In this document: piece by piece, positions 43,846 through 56,285 of the stretch
Numbering within the stretch: position 1 is the first letter of the stretch
How the letters are laid out: each line of letters starts with the position of its first letter
Source of the DNA: Strigamia acuminata
Taxonomy: Eukaryota; Arthropoda; Chilopoda; Geophilomorpha; Linotaeniidae
Direction of reading: 5' to 3'
DNA: 64,000 nt
Assembly: GCA_949358305.1 (NCBI GenBank)
Contig: OX442318.1
Location: 9,716,517 to 9,780,516 of the forward strand
The notes under the pieces: model-generated
Databases searched by the model: none
What the model saw: only the letters and a program-made list of their open reading frames with translations
Told to the model about the DNA's origin: nothing
Program-made: the position numbers and the translations under genes

Positions 43846-45248
43846 TCTGTTAGTCTTCGAGAAAAAAATAAAAACACTTTTGGAAGTCAAAATTGACCCT
43901 ATAGGTTTGGTTAGGACATCTCTTTCTTTGTACTTTTGCTTGCTAGCGTGAATTAGACATACGGTATAAAAATATAAGAGTCCCATTTTAGAAAAGGCCA
44001 AATTGAAAAATCATAGTGGCTGAAATAAACACCCATTTCCCATTCTCTTTCCTCTTTATCATCATCTGGTTTATGTGATGACAATTTCCTTCCAAAATCA
44101 CTATTCTTTCATCGTTTCTTCCCATCAATTCCAACGATTGAATTTTATTGCATCTTAATGACCCAAACTAATTCCCTCTGCTACTTTTGTACTAACAATA
44201 TAGCATCTCCACAATTCCAGAACCACTCAAAATACTAAGAACCATTTCCGCTTTAATCCCCAACCACTGCCAAATACTTAACCACTTTAATGACCGCAAC
44301 ATACGCAGCCCTTCATTCCCACCATCCAAACTCGAGTTCATCCTCTCTTTTTACTGCCAACACAGTGCAATTCGCACTCAGTTGTCCAGCAGCATCAAAC
44401 CTACTCCTCTCTCTTCTTCCCTATCCTTTTGATGGCAGTGTTGCGAGAGAAAAGCTTTTAAAACTAATCTGCACGTTGTCTCCTTGGCAACGGCAACGGC
44501 AAATCTGCCAGCTACACCACACACCGCTGACCGGGCAGTAATCCAACTGTGTCGCGACGCTTCTATAGTGTGCCACATACTACATAAAGCGAAAACTCGC
44601 CAGACCTTTAACAAACCCCATTAGGGGCAGCAACAGCGGAGCAAAGCGCCACCGGAAACTGGCGACGGACTCTCTCTCGGCCCAGCAGGGGGTCTGTTAG
44701 TTGGAAAACAGAGCCTTTCCTGCTGGCTCGCAGTCTCCTTCCACCAACCGTTCCGTCACGCCGCACGACTGACAACAAATCAAGGCACTGCAGGGTTCCA
44801 AACTGCCACACTCTACTCCTTCCTGTCCGCTGTTTTCTTATTTTTTTTTTCCTTTTTTTCCCCGCTCAAATATTTTAACGCGCACATTATCTCTGTGATT
44901 GTCGTGCCAACTTGATGATATGAGATGAAAAATGCCAAATTGGTTTCCTTTTTTCATGGCTGATGCAGCAATTTAGGATAAAGCCCAATGCAGGCTTTAA
45001 CTAGTGAACGGCTTGGGAGTTATTCACCAACATAAACAATACAAGTTACAATGCATTTACACGTGAGCTGGTAAACCGCAGAAATAGACAAATTCGTCTG
45101 CTCTCTGGGAAAATGCTTCAGATGGCACCGTTCAATACAGCGTAGTACAGCCGCGTTATGTCCCGTCAGGGCCGTCTCAAGATAGAATCGAACGGACATC
45201 TATCCTCAGTTACTCCGGTATAAATACTGCGGCTTGATCTTGCCCCGC
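43846..45248. other. Intron between Ig3 and Ig4 exons
   Basis: 44440-44830 is richer in G, C and CpG than its surroundings. No transposon signature and no spliced exon that I can defend. Confidence 0.45.
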
Positions 45249-45866
45249 TAAAGCCTAGTACTCATACGCTTTCAGAGTCTAAACATTTTTACAATCTTAA
45301 TTTTTCAACAGCACCATTTCAAGCGGAATGTTTTATCCTCTTATTATTCAGAGTCTGATAAATTTGTGGTACTCATAAAATTGTCACCAGAAAATTTCCG
45401 TACTCTTAAACTGTGTGAGTCATTGTTGCTTGTTTTGCAAATGGCTGGCAATGGCAATGAAGCTTTGTCCGACTTTTCTGTCTTAAATAATTTTAAAATC
45501 AGTTTTGGTCTTTTTGCAATTAAAAAAGCATTTATTTTGTCTCAAATGCAGGCAAAAATATAATTCTACTAACCTTCAACAAACAAGTGTTCAATTGTAG
45601 TAGTTGGGTGTCTTTGTTTGCAACCGGCTGAGACCAGTTGCAAATTTTAGATCAAAAACAAGGGAATTCTGGGTAGACAAAATTTATTCAGAGTCTGAAA
45701 CAATTAAATTTTTCCGTGCGGGGCCGGAAACAATTCGTTTCCACTTGCAAGGGTGATTCAGAGTCTAAACAATATTTTTATGAGTACCACCCTTGGCAGA
45801 AAACTTAAGACTTTGATTCCTGTTAGCATTCTAAGGACGGAATGGTATTATGAGTACTAAGCTTTA
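45249..45866. mobile_element. ~617-bp MITE, copy 1
   Basis: Ends TAAAGCCTAGTACTCATA and TATGAGTACTAAGCTTTA. TTCAGAGTCT occurs at least four times inside. The 65-codon open frame at 45366 is part of the repeat and not a gene. Confidence 0.9.
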
Positions 45867-47725
45867 AGGTGGAAACACAAGGAAGTGGGTAAAATTTAAA
45901 AGCTTGATTTTACTTGAAAAAGCGGCTAAAAATTCGCCCACTTGAGCAAACACAAGCTTGCGTTTTTATTCGCTTATGAAGACCCGTTATAAAAAGAGTC
46001 CTGCACCGGACACTGATTTTTGTACACGGGAAAGTTGCGTTAATACTTGCGTTATCTTGTAGCACGAGTTACATTGAAGAATCTCATCTTTAATTGCCAT
46101 GTTGTGCTAATTCTTTTGTGGTGACACACTGGGCTTCCCCTGCATGCTTTCCTGTGCGTCATTGCACACCTGCATGTAAACACTTTGGTGAATAGGAACT
46201 TTTTTTGTACCGCAAAGCGGGCAAATTTGCCTTCGTCCGCTGTTTACCCGCACACATCTAATGCACCTGCTGCACCTCTAACTCCAGTTATTCTGTCATT
46301 TTGATTATAGTATTTCTTGTTTCTCCTCATTTTTTCAAGTGTCCTCATTCGTGTAACTCAATTTGTGACGAGTGTTTATCTTGCAAACTTTTACCTCGTC
46401 ATGGTAATTCAAGCATTAATTAATCCTTCCCAGTGGGAGGTTACAATTTACATAGCCTTGGGTCAATATTTTCTTCTCATTAACCCTTTCATCACCTTAA
46501 TGTTGTAACCCTTCTGTAATCAATTATGGTACACGCATCTAACTTTCTCCTGCTCTCCTCATCTTATAGCGATAAAACAACTGCCGATGATTTATACCTT
46601 CAGAATGCTAATATTTACTCGTGCCAATTTCAAAATTTCGCATTTCATCCCTTAAAGCTTTAAGGGATTACTATTAAATCCCGAGCAATTTTCCAATTTC
46701 ACCAATATATGTCAATATACGTTGCTAGGTTCAACCCTGCTGGTACCAGAATACTTTAGGCCGGTAGCGGACTTTATCTAATAAGATTCTCCGGGCTCTC
46801 TCGATTGCTATGCACTCAAATTCCACACGGGCTGAAATTAAATCCTCAATTTCCTTAGAACTTTGTATGCAGTTCTGTGAGGATTGAAAAGGGATAGATC
46901 TGACCAAACACGCGGTGAAAGTTGAACTAATTCTAATATCGTTCCTGATGTACCGTAAAGATTCTAATTGCAGCCCGGGCGTCTATTTATCTTTCGGGCC
47001 CAAACCCCCCCGGTGCCAGTTTGAATCCCGGCTGATAATCGCAAAAATTGCCGATTTTTGGAGAGCCCGGCGCTTAATCGAGCCCGACACTAACAGACCT
47101 TTAAAAAATCATGATGTAATGCCCTTTAGCTCCGCCTACAATAATGTGACTTATTTTGAAATTGCATTGTGCATTTTTCCAAAGTTCTATTGCAATGAAA
47201 TAAACAAACAAAAATAAAGCAAACAAAATACAGTTTATTGGCTACTGACACAATTTTTAATTCTTCAAATAAATCAAGGACTCATTTAATAATATTGAAA
47301 TAAACAATAAACACACATTATGTTGTACTAGCCCCCGTTAAGCGAACTGCCTCTATGTTGCACCCTGTCGACAGTATGTACAGCAAACACCAAGGAAATT
47401 ACCGTAGATAAACGATTAAAAGCTGCGTTCAAATTATCACTGCAACTTGACCAGCCGTTGTATTAAATGCCGTCCTCATTTAATTGGCGTGACAATATTT
47501 CACATTTTGACTTTATTTGGATATTTCAAAATGGAAATGACGCTTAAAGGGGGGAAATCCATCAAACATGGGTTATAAACCAAATTCAACAACCGTCATT
47601 CAAAGAGATTGACGAGCACTGCATTCTGTCAACTGGTTAGGCAATGAAAAATGAATTATATGAGTAATTGACAAGAGAATTTAAACTCGATCCTCATGCA
47701 AATTTCCATCATGTTTTATTCTCAG
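45867..47725. other. Intron before the Ig4 exon
   Basis: 46960-47095 (CAGCCCGGGCGTCTATTTA ... GGCGCTTAATCGAGCCCG) is a dispersed repeat related to 22945-23045. The rest is featureless. Confidence 0.45.
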
Positions 47726-48001
47726 CTCCTCTTTCGGCTCATGTTGAGCCACAGCAACAAATCATCGACGTTGGCAAATCTGCTTCGTTCCACTGCGTCA
47801 TCTCCGGGCATCCTGTTTCCTCGGTTTCGTGGTTCCGCAACGGTCGACCTCTACCTTTGGACGGGGACACCACTACGACATTTCCCTCGAAAGAATTGCT
47901 CGTCCTCCAAGCCGTCCGACGAGAGGATAGAGGCATGTACCAATGCTTTGCACAAAATGATGATGAAACTGCCCAAGCAGCTGCTGAACTCAAATTAGGA
48001 G
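47726..48001 (+). CDS. Dscam: Dscam-like exon: complete Ig4 (exon-8 equivalent)
   Basis: This 276-nt exon is phase 1 at both ends, with acceptor TTTATTCTCAG and donor GAG|GTAAGA. It encodes one whole I-set Ig domain of about 92 residues. It begins APLSAHVEP, has a B-strand cysteine near residue 24 (SASFHCVISGHP) and tryptophan near 36 (VSWFRNGRPLP), then R-E-D-R-G-M-Y-Q-C with the F-strand cysteine near 74, and ends A-A-E-L-K-L-G-G. The start A-P-L-S and the end A-E-L-K-L-G-G are near-invariant in Dscam Ig4, which closes the Ig1-Ig4 horseshoe. The frame stays open upstream to an ATG at 47668, but that part is intron. Confidence 0.93.
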
Positions 48002-48754
48002 GTAAGAAATGTTATTTTTTTCCTTTTTCTTTTCGTTATGATTGGGTGTCTTTACTCAGAATATTCTCTAAGTGTGACATAATAATTTTGCCCGAGCGCA
48101 GCAGTTTCTAACAGATGGTTTGCAGGTCTGTGTAATCTACTTAAGAACTGATTCACCTGGGAAATCCAAGTGTTAAGACAGGTTTGTGCTAAGAATAACA
48201 TAGTGGCACAACCTGTATGAAATTTGCCCTCAAACTCTTAAATATTGCTGTGCTGCAAATGAGAAATAAGAGTCGTCCGCAGTTCACTTCGAAATGCACC
48301 GGGTAAAATTGTCAAGCGGTTGCAGTACACCGAAAGATTAGACGAGGCAAAAAAAAGTAAGATTGAAGAGACTTCTCTGCATGATCCAACGATGAAGCCA
48401 CTGGAGTAAAGCAAAGTCTCGCTAAGCCGGTGGTTCTTAACCTTTCCAAAGTCTGGCATCCCTTAGATTCTCAAATATCTTCTCGCAAAACATGTTCAGT
48501 TTTACCGGCATTTTTAGCAAAATTCGAAAGTTGTTGCGGTAGTAACTCGATTTTGTATTTGGAATTGTTCGAAATTACATTGGATCACCGATGGCACAGG
48601 ATTTAAACTGAATTTGGAGATTGGGAAAAGAAGCACGGGTACATACAGGGGTTACATTGAACAGTGATTATTTATTCATAAAACAGGATATGCAAAATAC
48701 ACTTACTCCTGTCCTAATTACACAAGTAGACTTTCCCATTTTCATTGTGGGTCA
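48002..48754. other. Intron downstream of the Ig4 exon
   Basis: Contains a hAT-like end at 48428-48480. No Ig5 exon recognised. Confidence 0.5.
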
Positions 48755-48835
48755 TCGAAGTGACCCTCTGGTGGCCAAACATGGCGCCACCTCCAATTCT
48801 CCCCAATTGGCGCGTCCCTTTAAAACATCAGTTTT
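48755..48835. repeat. ~80-bp repeat shared with 58188-58263
   Basis: Both copies read CGAAGTGACCCTCTGGTG, CCAAACATGGCGCCACCTCC and CGCG, with few differences. No element ends are visible. Confidence 0.85.
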
Positions 48836-51649
48836 TACAAAAGTGAAATCACCAAATGTTGGTAATTTCACTTATAGTAGCTTGTCGATTAAAGCCGGGT
48901 AACACGATAAAAATATGAACTATGGTAGTTGCTATGTAAAATGTTGTAGGCTCATTCCTTTCATTTTGGCGTTTATCGATGTAACATCTACGACTAATTC
49001 AGTTCTTTTGTTGAATCCTCTCCACTTGGGAGGTCACATCTGGTCGTGTTTATGTTCCCTGCTTACTGTACTTACACATTGATGATTTAGCTCACACACC
49101 GGTATGTTTTTATTTAATTTTTTAATTTTCGATTTTAAAGAAATGTCTTTAATGGAGTGCCGGATTGGCAAAACATGACAATGATCGTACTACAGTGTAA
49201 AAAAAAAAAATCTGATTTTGATCTCAGACCACTTTATTCTTCCCAGACAAAACAAAGGAGAACTGAATAGAAACAAAAGAGAAAACGAGAAAAAATTGAT
49301 CTTCCGCGCTCAACTCCGCTCGCAAAGATATTTTTCCCACAGCAGATGAATTCCCAACCCAAACGACGCGATCTTAATGACTTGTGAGATCCTTGACTTG
49401 TTCTCAAACGAGAAATTAATCACCAGAGCTCATTCATTTTACAGAAATTAATCACATTCTTTGCCAGCATTAAAATAGAATTAGTCACTCTACTAATGAA
49501 ATAAGGAAATGGAAAAAACCCCGTAACATAAAACCGGGAAAAGAGCAGAAGAAAAATCATCAACTTGTCACACCTTGACAACTGATTGCATTTCGACATA
49601 ATTAATCAAATCAATCGAGAATCCACTTAACAAATTTCACCTTCTCTTATTTCTACCTTCTTCGCTAGCTCCAATCTCATTTGCATACATATTCTTGTTG
49701 AACAAGTGCCAAAATTCCCCTCCCGCTCTACTAAGCAAGCGTTCAACTTTTCCTTCCTCCAATCTTTTAATGTATGAACTATACGGCACAGTTTGCCTGA
49801 TAAATGGCACTTCGATGCCGCTCAGTCTGCAGATATGCACGTGCAAGGGCAAAAAGCGAGGCGACAACTTTGACTTCTGACTTTGATCCTCTAGTTTCCC
49901 CCCCCATCATCTGAAATTCTACAAATTCTTCGACTGATGCAACCAATTAATTCGTACCAATCCGATTTGATCCGTTTCGCTGAGGAAAGAAAGTGCCCCA
50001 ATTAGCAATGGTAAAATACCAATCTTATTCTTAGCTGTTCTGCAGGGAAGCCAGCTTAACCTGGTAAAATAGCTGCCCAGCTTAACCGCGAGCGTGAACT
50101 AAATAATTATGCTAATCTACGAAGACAAGACTGCAAACATGGGACTGTTATCAGGCAAAGCCGTCTTTCTAATAAATAATCTAGGATAGGCTTTCAATCA
50201 AAATGGCGCTTTTACTGATTTGATAAGCGGGAATGCAAGAAAAACCGTTAAAAAAATGTGCATTGTGAGTGGCGGACGGACGGTCAGGGAAGGACCACAA
50301 GGTGTTGTAAGCAACTCACGACAAGGAAAAGATACTTCAACACACAGTTCAGGACAAATAAGATGCGTCCAAAAAGTCTGTGAAATAACGAAAAATTTGG
50401 AAAAAATTAACTTCCAATATTTTCATTTAATTTTCATTTTAGGATTACTAAAAATACCACTCAAGTAATGTCTGATGAAATTTTCAAACTAATCCAATAA
50501 AATTTATTTAAAATATCAACAATAATTGAAAAAAAACATGTCCAAAAAGTTATAACAACCCGAATTCTCAGGTCTCTTGCGATTCGTTATAACGAGGCTC
50601 GATTGTATATCAATACTACAATAAATTCAACTAACAAATACGATTTTACAGCAATCCAACCTAAAACTCACAGTTGGCCACATGGTCAGATCTATTTACC
50701 CAGATGAATCCGTATAGAAACACGTTTCAGTGTCTATACCAGCTAAAAATTCCAAATAACAAAAAGCGAATAAAAATCTGGAATTTTTCTCCAAAATGAG
50801 CATTTCTGAACAACTTAACTCCACTTATTTACCCATAGCAACAATCCTACCTTTAATATTATTTGAACCCTAAAATGTATCTTTTTTTCTTGAGTGCACT
50901 CAGCTTTCTTCACTCCAGGGATTAGACTGCTTGATTAAAACTTCAAAGAAATCTATTTGTATCCAAGCTTTCAACCGAGAACTTAATTCTAGATCAAAAA
51001 AATAAAACCACCACAAAAACTATTATTCAAAATAATTTTCCTAAAATAACTACACAATAAAAAAAAAGCTTCTGTGCATATTTATTTATTTGTTTATTCA
51101 AATGAGAATCATATGGAAAGCAATTATTTATTTAGTTGCAACAAAAAAGCAAAATCCATTGATCGCCTTTTTCATCTCTTCCTACAAGATTTGCATTCTT
51201 TTATATTTGTCTTTTCCTCACGTCCTTTGACATAGTTTATTTTACTTACATGTATTTTTGTTTACAGTAAAACTATAACAATGTAACTCGACTAATTAAA
51301 CCCTCCGAGCACTGGAATGTGCACTGACGATTCACGTGTGCTCTGGATTTGTTGATCTTTGGTAAATATTCCTCCAAAGACCACAATAATTATTTTAAAG
51401 ATGGATTTAAAGCAAAGCGTGGCAAATTTAATTATAATTGCCTCTATCTTTATAGGTTTAGTTAAGGATTTTATGTGTTGAATTTACAATTCGTATGATG
51501 CAAAATAAATGCAAATGCTTTATGCTTAATTTAATTAAAAACCAAAGTTCATTATTAAAGTTTCGCATGTCAAATCCAAACTGCGGCAAGAAATCAAATA
51601 ATACAAAATAAAAACTTAAAACAAAAAAATATTTCAAAATATAATTTAA
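48836..51649. other. Non-coding DNA
   Basis: 50550-50605 (GATTCGTTATAACGAGGCTC) is a truncated pogo/Tigger-like MITE end. No gene, and no Ig5 exon recognised. Confidence 0.5.
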
Positions 51650-52283
51650 CACTAGAACGGCCGGAATTTCCGCCTACCTAGAACGGCCAAAACCGGTCAA
51701 AATGACCGGTTTTCAATAACGTGAACAATACGTGCACCAAATGTGCAAAATACTTTCACAATACGTGCACAATGCGTGCATACAACGTTTTGACATCAAA
51801 TGGATTTAGTAACACGCGAAATATGCGAAGAAAATACCAAAACAAAAATGGATGGTTATTATAAAACCTGATAAAATTAAATTTCCGTTTTTAATTTTAT
51901 CAGATTTTATAAAAACCATCAATTTTTGTTTTGGTATTTTCTTCGCATGTTTCGCGTGTTACTGGATCAGTTTGATGCCAAAACGTTGTATGCACGTATT
52001 GTGCCCATTTGGTGCACGTTTGGTGCACGTTTAGTGCAGTTTGGTGGACGTATTGTTCAGGTGATTTCAACCGGTTATTTTGACCGGTTTCGGCCGTTCT
52101 AGGTCAATTCACTTTTTTTTTATTATTTCTTAAGATAAATGCAACTTTTGATGATTTATGATATAAAGCATCATAAATCAGCTAAAGTCACAAATTAGCA
52201 GCATCGTAAACCCATTGGGTTTATTGCTGCAGCTGTTTTAAACAGCAGTTCCGGTCAAAATGACCGGTCTGGCCGTTCTAGTG
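51650..52283. mobile_element. piggyBac-like MITE with a long internal palindrome
   Basis: 634 bp flanked by TTAA (51646-51649, 52284-52287), with ends CACTAGAACGGCC and GGCCGTTCTAGTG. Precise TTAA duplication is the hallmark of piggyBac. Inside, about 51770-51882 is mirrored by 51888-52000 with some mismatches, giving a hairpin with arms of roughly 100 bp. ACCGGTCAAAATGACCGGT is repeated near both ends. No transposase. Confidence 0.9.
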
Positions 52284-54494
52284 TTAACTCTTCTACAATC
52301 CATATGTTTCTATTCACACCATGTGTTTCTATTCCAACCCCATTTATGTTTCCATTCTCCAACTCTAATACCATGTCTAGTCTATACTAAGAAAGTAAGC
52401 TGGATTAAATCGTTAATTCTGTCTCGAAAAATGTATTTACAGTTAAGCTAGTTTGAAAGTGTACAAACTAGATTATATTAAAGCTCGTTTGCAGAACTGG
52501 CTTAAATTGTTGTAACTTGTCCAGAATGCATTGCAAATGCACAAAATATAGGTTTAAAACAAATAGTGTTGTGTATTCACTAAATAAAAAGTCCAAATTG
52601 ACAAGGGGAGCACATGTATAAGACACTCATAGATTGTTGTAATATTAAACATGGAAAATTGTTATATCATGTTGAATGAGACCCTAAAATAATTTCATTC
52701 CATCAACAGCCAACAATGCAAACAATGAGCTCAAAGTTGGCACTATTTTGTCTGTGTATACATCCAATCTGAGCAATCAGGCCTAGTGTATGAATACTGT
52801 AAACACCAGTTGCTAGGTAAAAAATAGTTCCAAGATCCAAGTTGAATTTTATCATTTGATATTCAATGATGTCATTTCATTGTTTTATAACGACATGCCG
52901 GTAAACCCCTTTTTTACCGGCATACCGGTTAAACGAAACCTGTACCGGCATGCGGCTTAAAGCGAGGTAATACAGTAAATTAACAGAAAGTTGTGTATTT
53001 ATTTACCTAGTTGTCTTATACATACTTAATTAATGAATTAAGTATGTTCACTAAAAAACATTTTGATTCTTAATAATTCTTATGTTGACGTATTGCACAA
53101 TTGCAATCGTGCAATTAAGTTGTAAATATTTATCCAAATTAACACTTGGTGACAATTCAAGTGGATTAGTGTGGGCTGCAGGCAGGTAGTGCTGACAGAA
53201 ATTAAAATTGCTAAAATTAATTCTCCGTTCTAATTTATTTCATTAAAAACTCTTCTAAGTTAAAACTCTAAATCATATTAAACTTGTCTACAGTAAAACT
53301 TATTGAAAATTCTCCCTTTTATTATAAAACTAATGAAAGATTGATATTCAGAGTTGTTTATTCATAAAATATTCATCCAAGATTAATAATAAAAGACGTG
53401 AGTGCATAAAATATTCACAACATGTCGTATAAATATTTTCAAAAACACAAATGATTGATAATATATTCTTCTTTATCCTCGAGTTCACTGACCACTTCCA
53501 CATCCCATCCCTCTTTATATCGATTCCATCCCTTGATTTGATGGACATATTTAAAACCCACAAATGCTCATACACAAAAAAATAAAAAATAAATAATTTT
53601 TACATAAATCTGCAGCCATCCACTCTAAAATAATTGATTGTACCGCATTTCAATAACCTTTTACTACATTTGCACGTTTTTTCTTCCATATCTTGACTCT
53701 TTTCTTCGTAAATATTTAATTTCTAGTTGTGAAATCGGTTTGCACAACTCGACTTTTTGCCTTGATGTGCACTAAAATCATGTTGTGACATGTTGCAAAA
53801 GAATACCAATAGCTCAGTTTCATATCGTGCCACCCAGGATTGCGTGATCTCAATCGGAATGCCATCAACACCCGGTATTGATAAAACCCAGCCCAAACCA
53901 ACGCGTTTATTTCCTTTAACATTAATCCCCTTTTTCGATCAAAAAAAAATTCTACCACGTTTTAATATTGCATAACATTAAGCTAAATAAATAAATAAAC
54001 ATCGGACAAAATGTTAGAGCACTTTAAAAGTCCTATCTTATCCCTTGTGTGGATGAATATGCATGAAACGAGTCATGCGTATATACGCATTACCGTTACG
54101 TTAACCAATTAAGCCAACACCAATTTCTAACTCTCTTTTTCCCATTAGAAAATACATTTCCCCCCACAGTTCAGAAAAAACAACAACAACTGCATCTGCC
54201 AAGATTAACTCGTTCGTTGTCATGACGACTCTATTTTCGCCCATTACAAACTTGATCAATACTTATCCGGTATTCCACAACGTCATAAATAACGTCCAAC
54301 TCAAATATCATTTTACTGCAATAAATTGCAAGTAATTTAATATCACGATTTAAAATTTCAAAACTTGAGGTCGTCTTAAGGTGCCTGGTGGCACTTTGAA
54401 ATTTCGATGTCACTTTCAAGATCAAAATATCAATGATTCAAAGTATCCATTATCGCAATCGTAAAAGAGTTGTACAGTTCTAGAAATAAAGGAG
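52284..54494. other. Non-coding DNA
   Basis: 52890-52975 (ACATGCCGGTAAACC ... GGCATGCGGCTTAAAGCG) is a short dispersed repeat with internal CCGG palindromes. No gene. Confidence 0.45.
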
Positions 54495-55110
54495 TTAAGC
54501 CTAGTACTCATACGCTTTCAGAGTCTAAATATTTTTACAGTCTTAATTTTTCAACAGCACCATTTCAAGCGGAATGTTTTATCCTCTGATTATTCAGAGT
54601 CTGATAAATTTGTGGTACTCATGAAATTGTCACCAGAAAGTTTCTGTACTCTTACACTGTGTGAGTCATTGTTGCTTGTTTTGCAAATGGCTGACAATGG
54701 CAATGAAGCTTTGTCCGACTTTTCTGACTTAAATAATTTTAAAATTAGTTTTGGTCTTTTTGCAATTAAAAAAGCATTTATTTTGTCTGAAATGTAGACA
54801 AAAATATAATTCTACTAACCTTCAACAAACAACGTGTTCAATTGTAGTAGTTGGGTGTCTTTGTTTGCAACCGGCTGTGACCAGTTGCAAATTTTAGATC
54901 AAAAACAAGGGAATTCTGGGTAGACAAATTTATTCAGAGTCTGAAACAATTAAATTTTTCCGTCGGGCTGGAAACAATTCGTCTCCACTTGCAAGGGTGA
55001 TTCAGAGTCTAAACAATATTTTTATGAGTACCACCCTTGGCAGGAAACTTAAGAGTTTGATTCCTGTTACCATTCCAAGGACGGAATGGTGTTATGAGTT
55101 CTAGGCTTAA
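54495..55110. mobile_element. ~617-bp MITE, copy 2
   Basis: Ends TTAAGCCTAGTACTCATA and TTATGAGTTCTAGGCTTAA. Near-identical to 45249-45866, with small indels and substitutions. Confidence 0.9.
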
Positions 55111-55855
55111 AACATATAGGTGGCGCCATGAGAGAAAAGACGTCACGAAAAAACAAAAGAAACAACTAACAAATGGGGTGCAAGAACCCCTCAGTATCGA
55201 CAATCCAATCAATTTTAAATTTAAAAACCATGATACACTTTAACGTAGAGCCCATTACCTGCACAAAACTCCCATTTTCAATACGTTTGGCCCTAACTTA
55301 ATTTACGGTTGTCTAGAGGGAGCGTGTAGGCTTCATTCCCATGCACTTACACTAACCCCAGTAGTGGCCACTTCGGAATTAGACCATAGGTCATCGTAGG
55401 CCACTAGATCAATATAACACTCATTGGTCTCTCTAAAACCTCTTACCTCATATCCAACCTGTGGAAAAGCAGCAAAAATACCTGACCGACTGGCCCCACT
55501 AAAGCTATTGATTCTCACAGGACATGTTAAAACGCGGGGACATGCTAGTTTACTCTCAACTGAATCAAATATCTCAGTTTGTGAAGAGAAGAGTAGGGCC
55601 AATAATTTGTGTGGGGACACCCAATGGCGTAGCAGAAGGAGGCAGCTGCCCCTCGGGTGCCACAAAGAAGCTGCACCGCATTGCTCACAGTAATCAAAAC
55701 ACGCGAAACCATTTGAAAATTAGCAGGCGCATTCAGAAAGTAAATTTAGACTAAACAGCGTTTTGAACAACATATTTAATCTGCTGCTCTTGGTCTAACT
55801 TAGCAAATGATGGTTGATTTTATCTATTTTCATTGGCAGTGCATATAGGGACAAG
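55111..55855. other. Non-coding DNA
   Basis: Overlapping frames at 55333-55754 on both strands have no recognisable domain. Confidence 0.45.
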
Positions 55856-56285
55856 TATACTCGAGTTGCACTCAAAAAGGCACCTCACAATGTGTACTCC
55901 CATTGGTCGAGCCAGTTTACTGGTGTAGTGATCCGGAAAAGTAGACCCAAACACCGGAATTTCATTACAATGTACAGACATTGTAATCGATTGCTTAGGC
56001 AACGGCCTAAAATTCAAACTTCCAGACGATGTAAGCAATAAACACAACAAACATGAGTTTGACATTTTTTAATGTGTGAAACTTCATTTTAATGATGGAA
56101 ATAACATTTTTTATTAAATAAAATCAAAATAACATAAACTAAATTAGTCATAACAATCACAACAATAAATAAAAAACAAAACTACTTCTCCTAGTAGTAG
56201 TATACAGTCTGGAGTTAGTAGTAAACTGGCTCGACCAATGGGAGTACACATTGTGAGGTGCCTTTTTGAGTGCAACTCGAGTATA
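55856..56285. mobile_element. TATACTC-family MITE, copy 5 (best preserved)
   Basis: 430 bp. Inverted ends TATACTCGAGTTGCACTC ... GAGTGCAACTCGAGTATA match almost perfectly for about 58 bp into CCCATTGGTCGAGCC. GGTGTAGTGATCCGGAAAAG lies on one side only. Confidence 0.93.

Larger units (their letters stand above)
16397..48001 (+). other. Dscam: Dscam-like gene, partial (five internal exons)
   Basis: Span of the recognisable part of a Dscam-family gene, a transmembrane homophilic adhesion receptor used in neuronal self-recognition and, in arthropods, also linked to immunity. Five exons are visible, with intron phases 1, 1, 2, 1 between them and phase 1 at both outer edges. Joined in order they read Ig2-Ig3-Ig4 without a stop. 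The four complete introns are about 20.9, 2.2, 3.2 and 4.4 kb. The signal peptide and Ig1 should lie upstream and Ig5 onward downstream; neither was found in the window. Assignment rests on recalled similarity to insect Dscam exons 4-8, so the paralogue (Dscam1, 2, 3 or 4 type) is not settled. Confidence 0.85.

Noticed and set aside
45366-45563. 65-codon frame conserved at 54612-54797
   Set aside because: The conservation only reflects two near-identical MITE copies; no domain or other support.
47010-47045. B-box-like GTTTGAATCCCGG
   Set aside because: No cloverleaf can be drawn around it; it lies in a dispersed GC-rich repeat.
55333-55754. Opposite-strand frames of 76-110 codons
   Set aside because: Overlapping phases on both strands and no domain; consistent with locally higher GC rather than coding.
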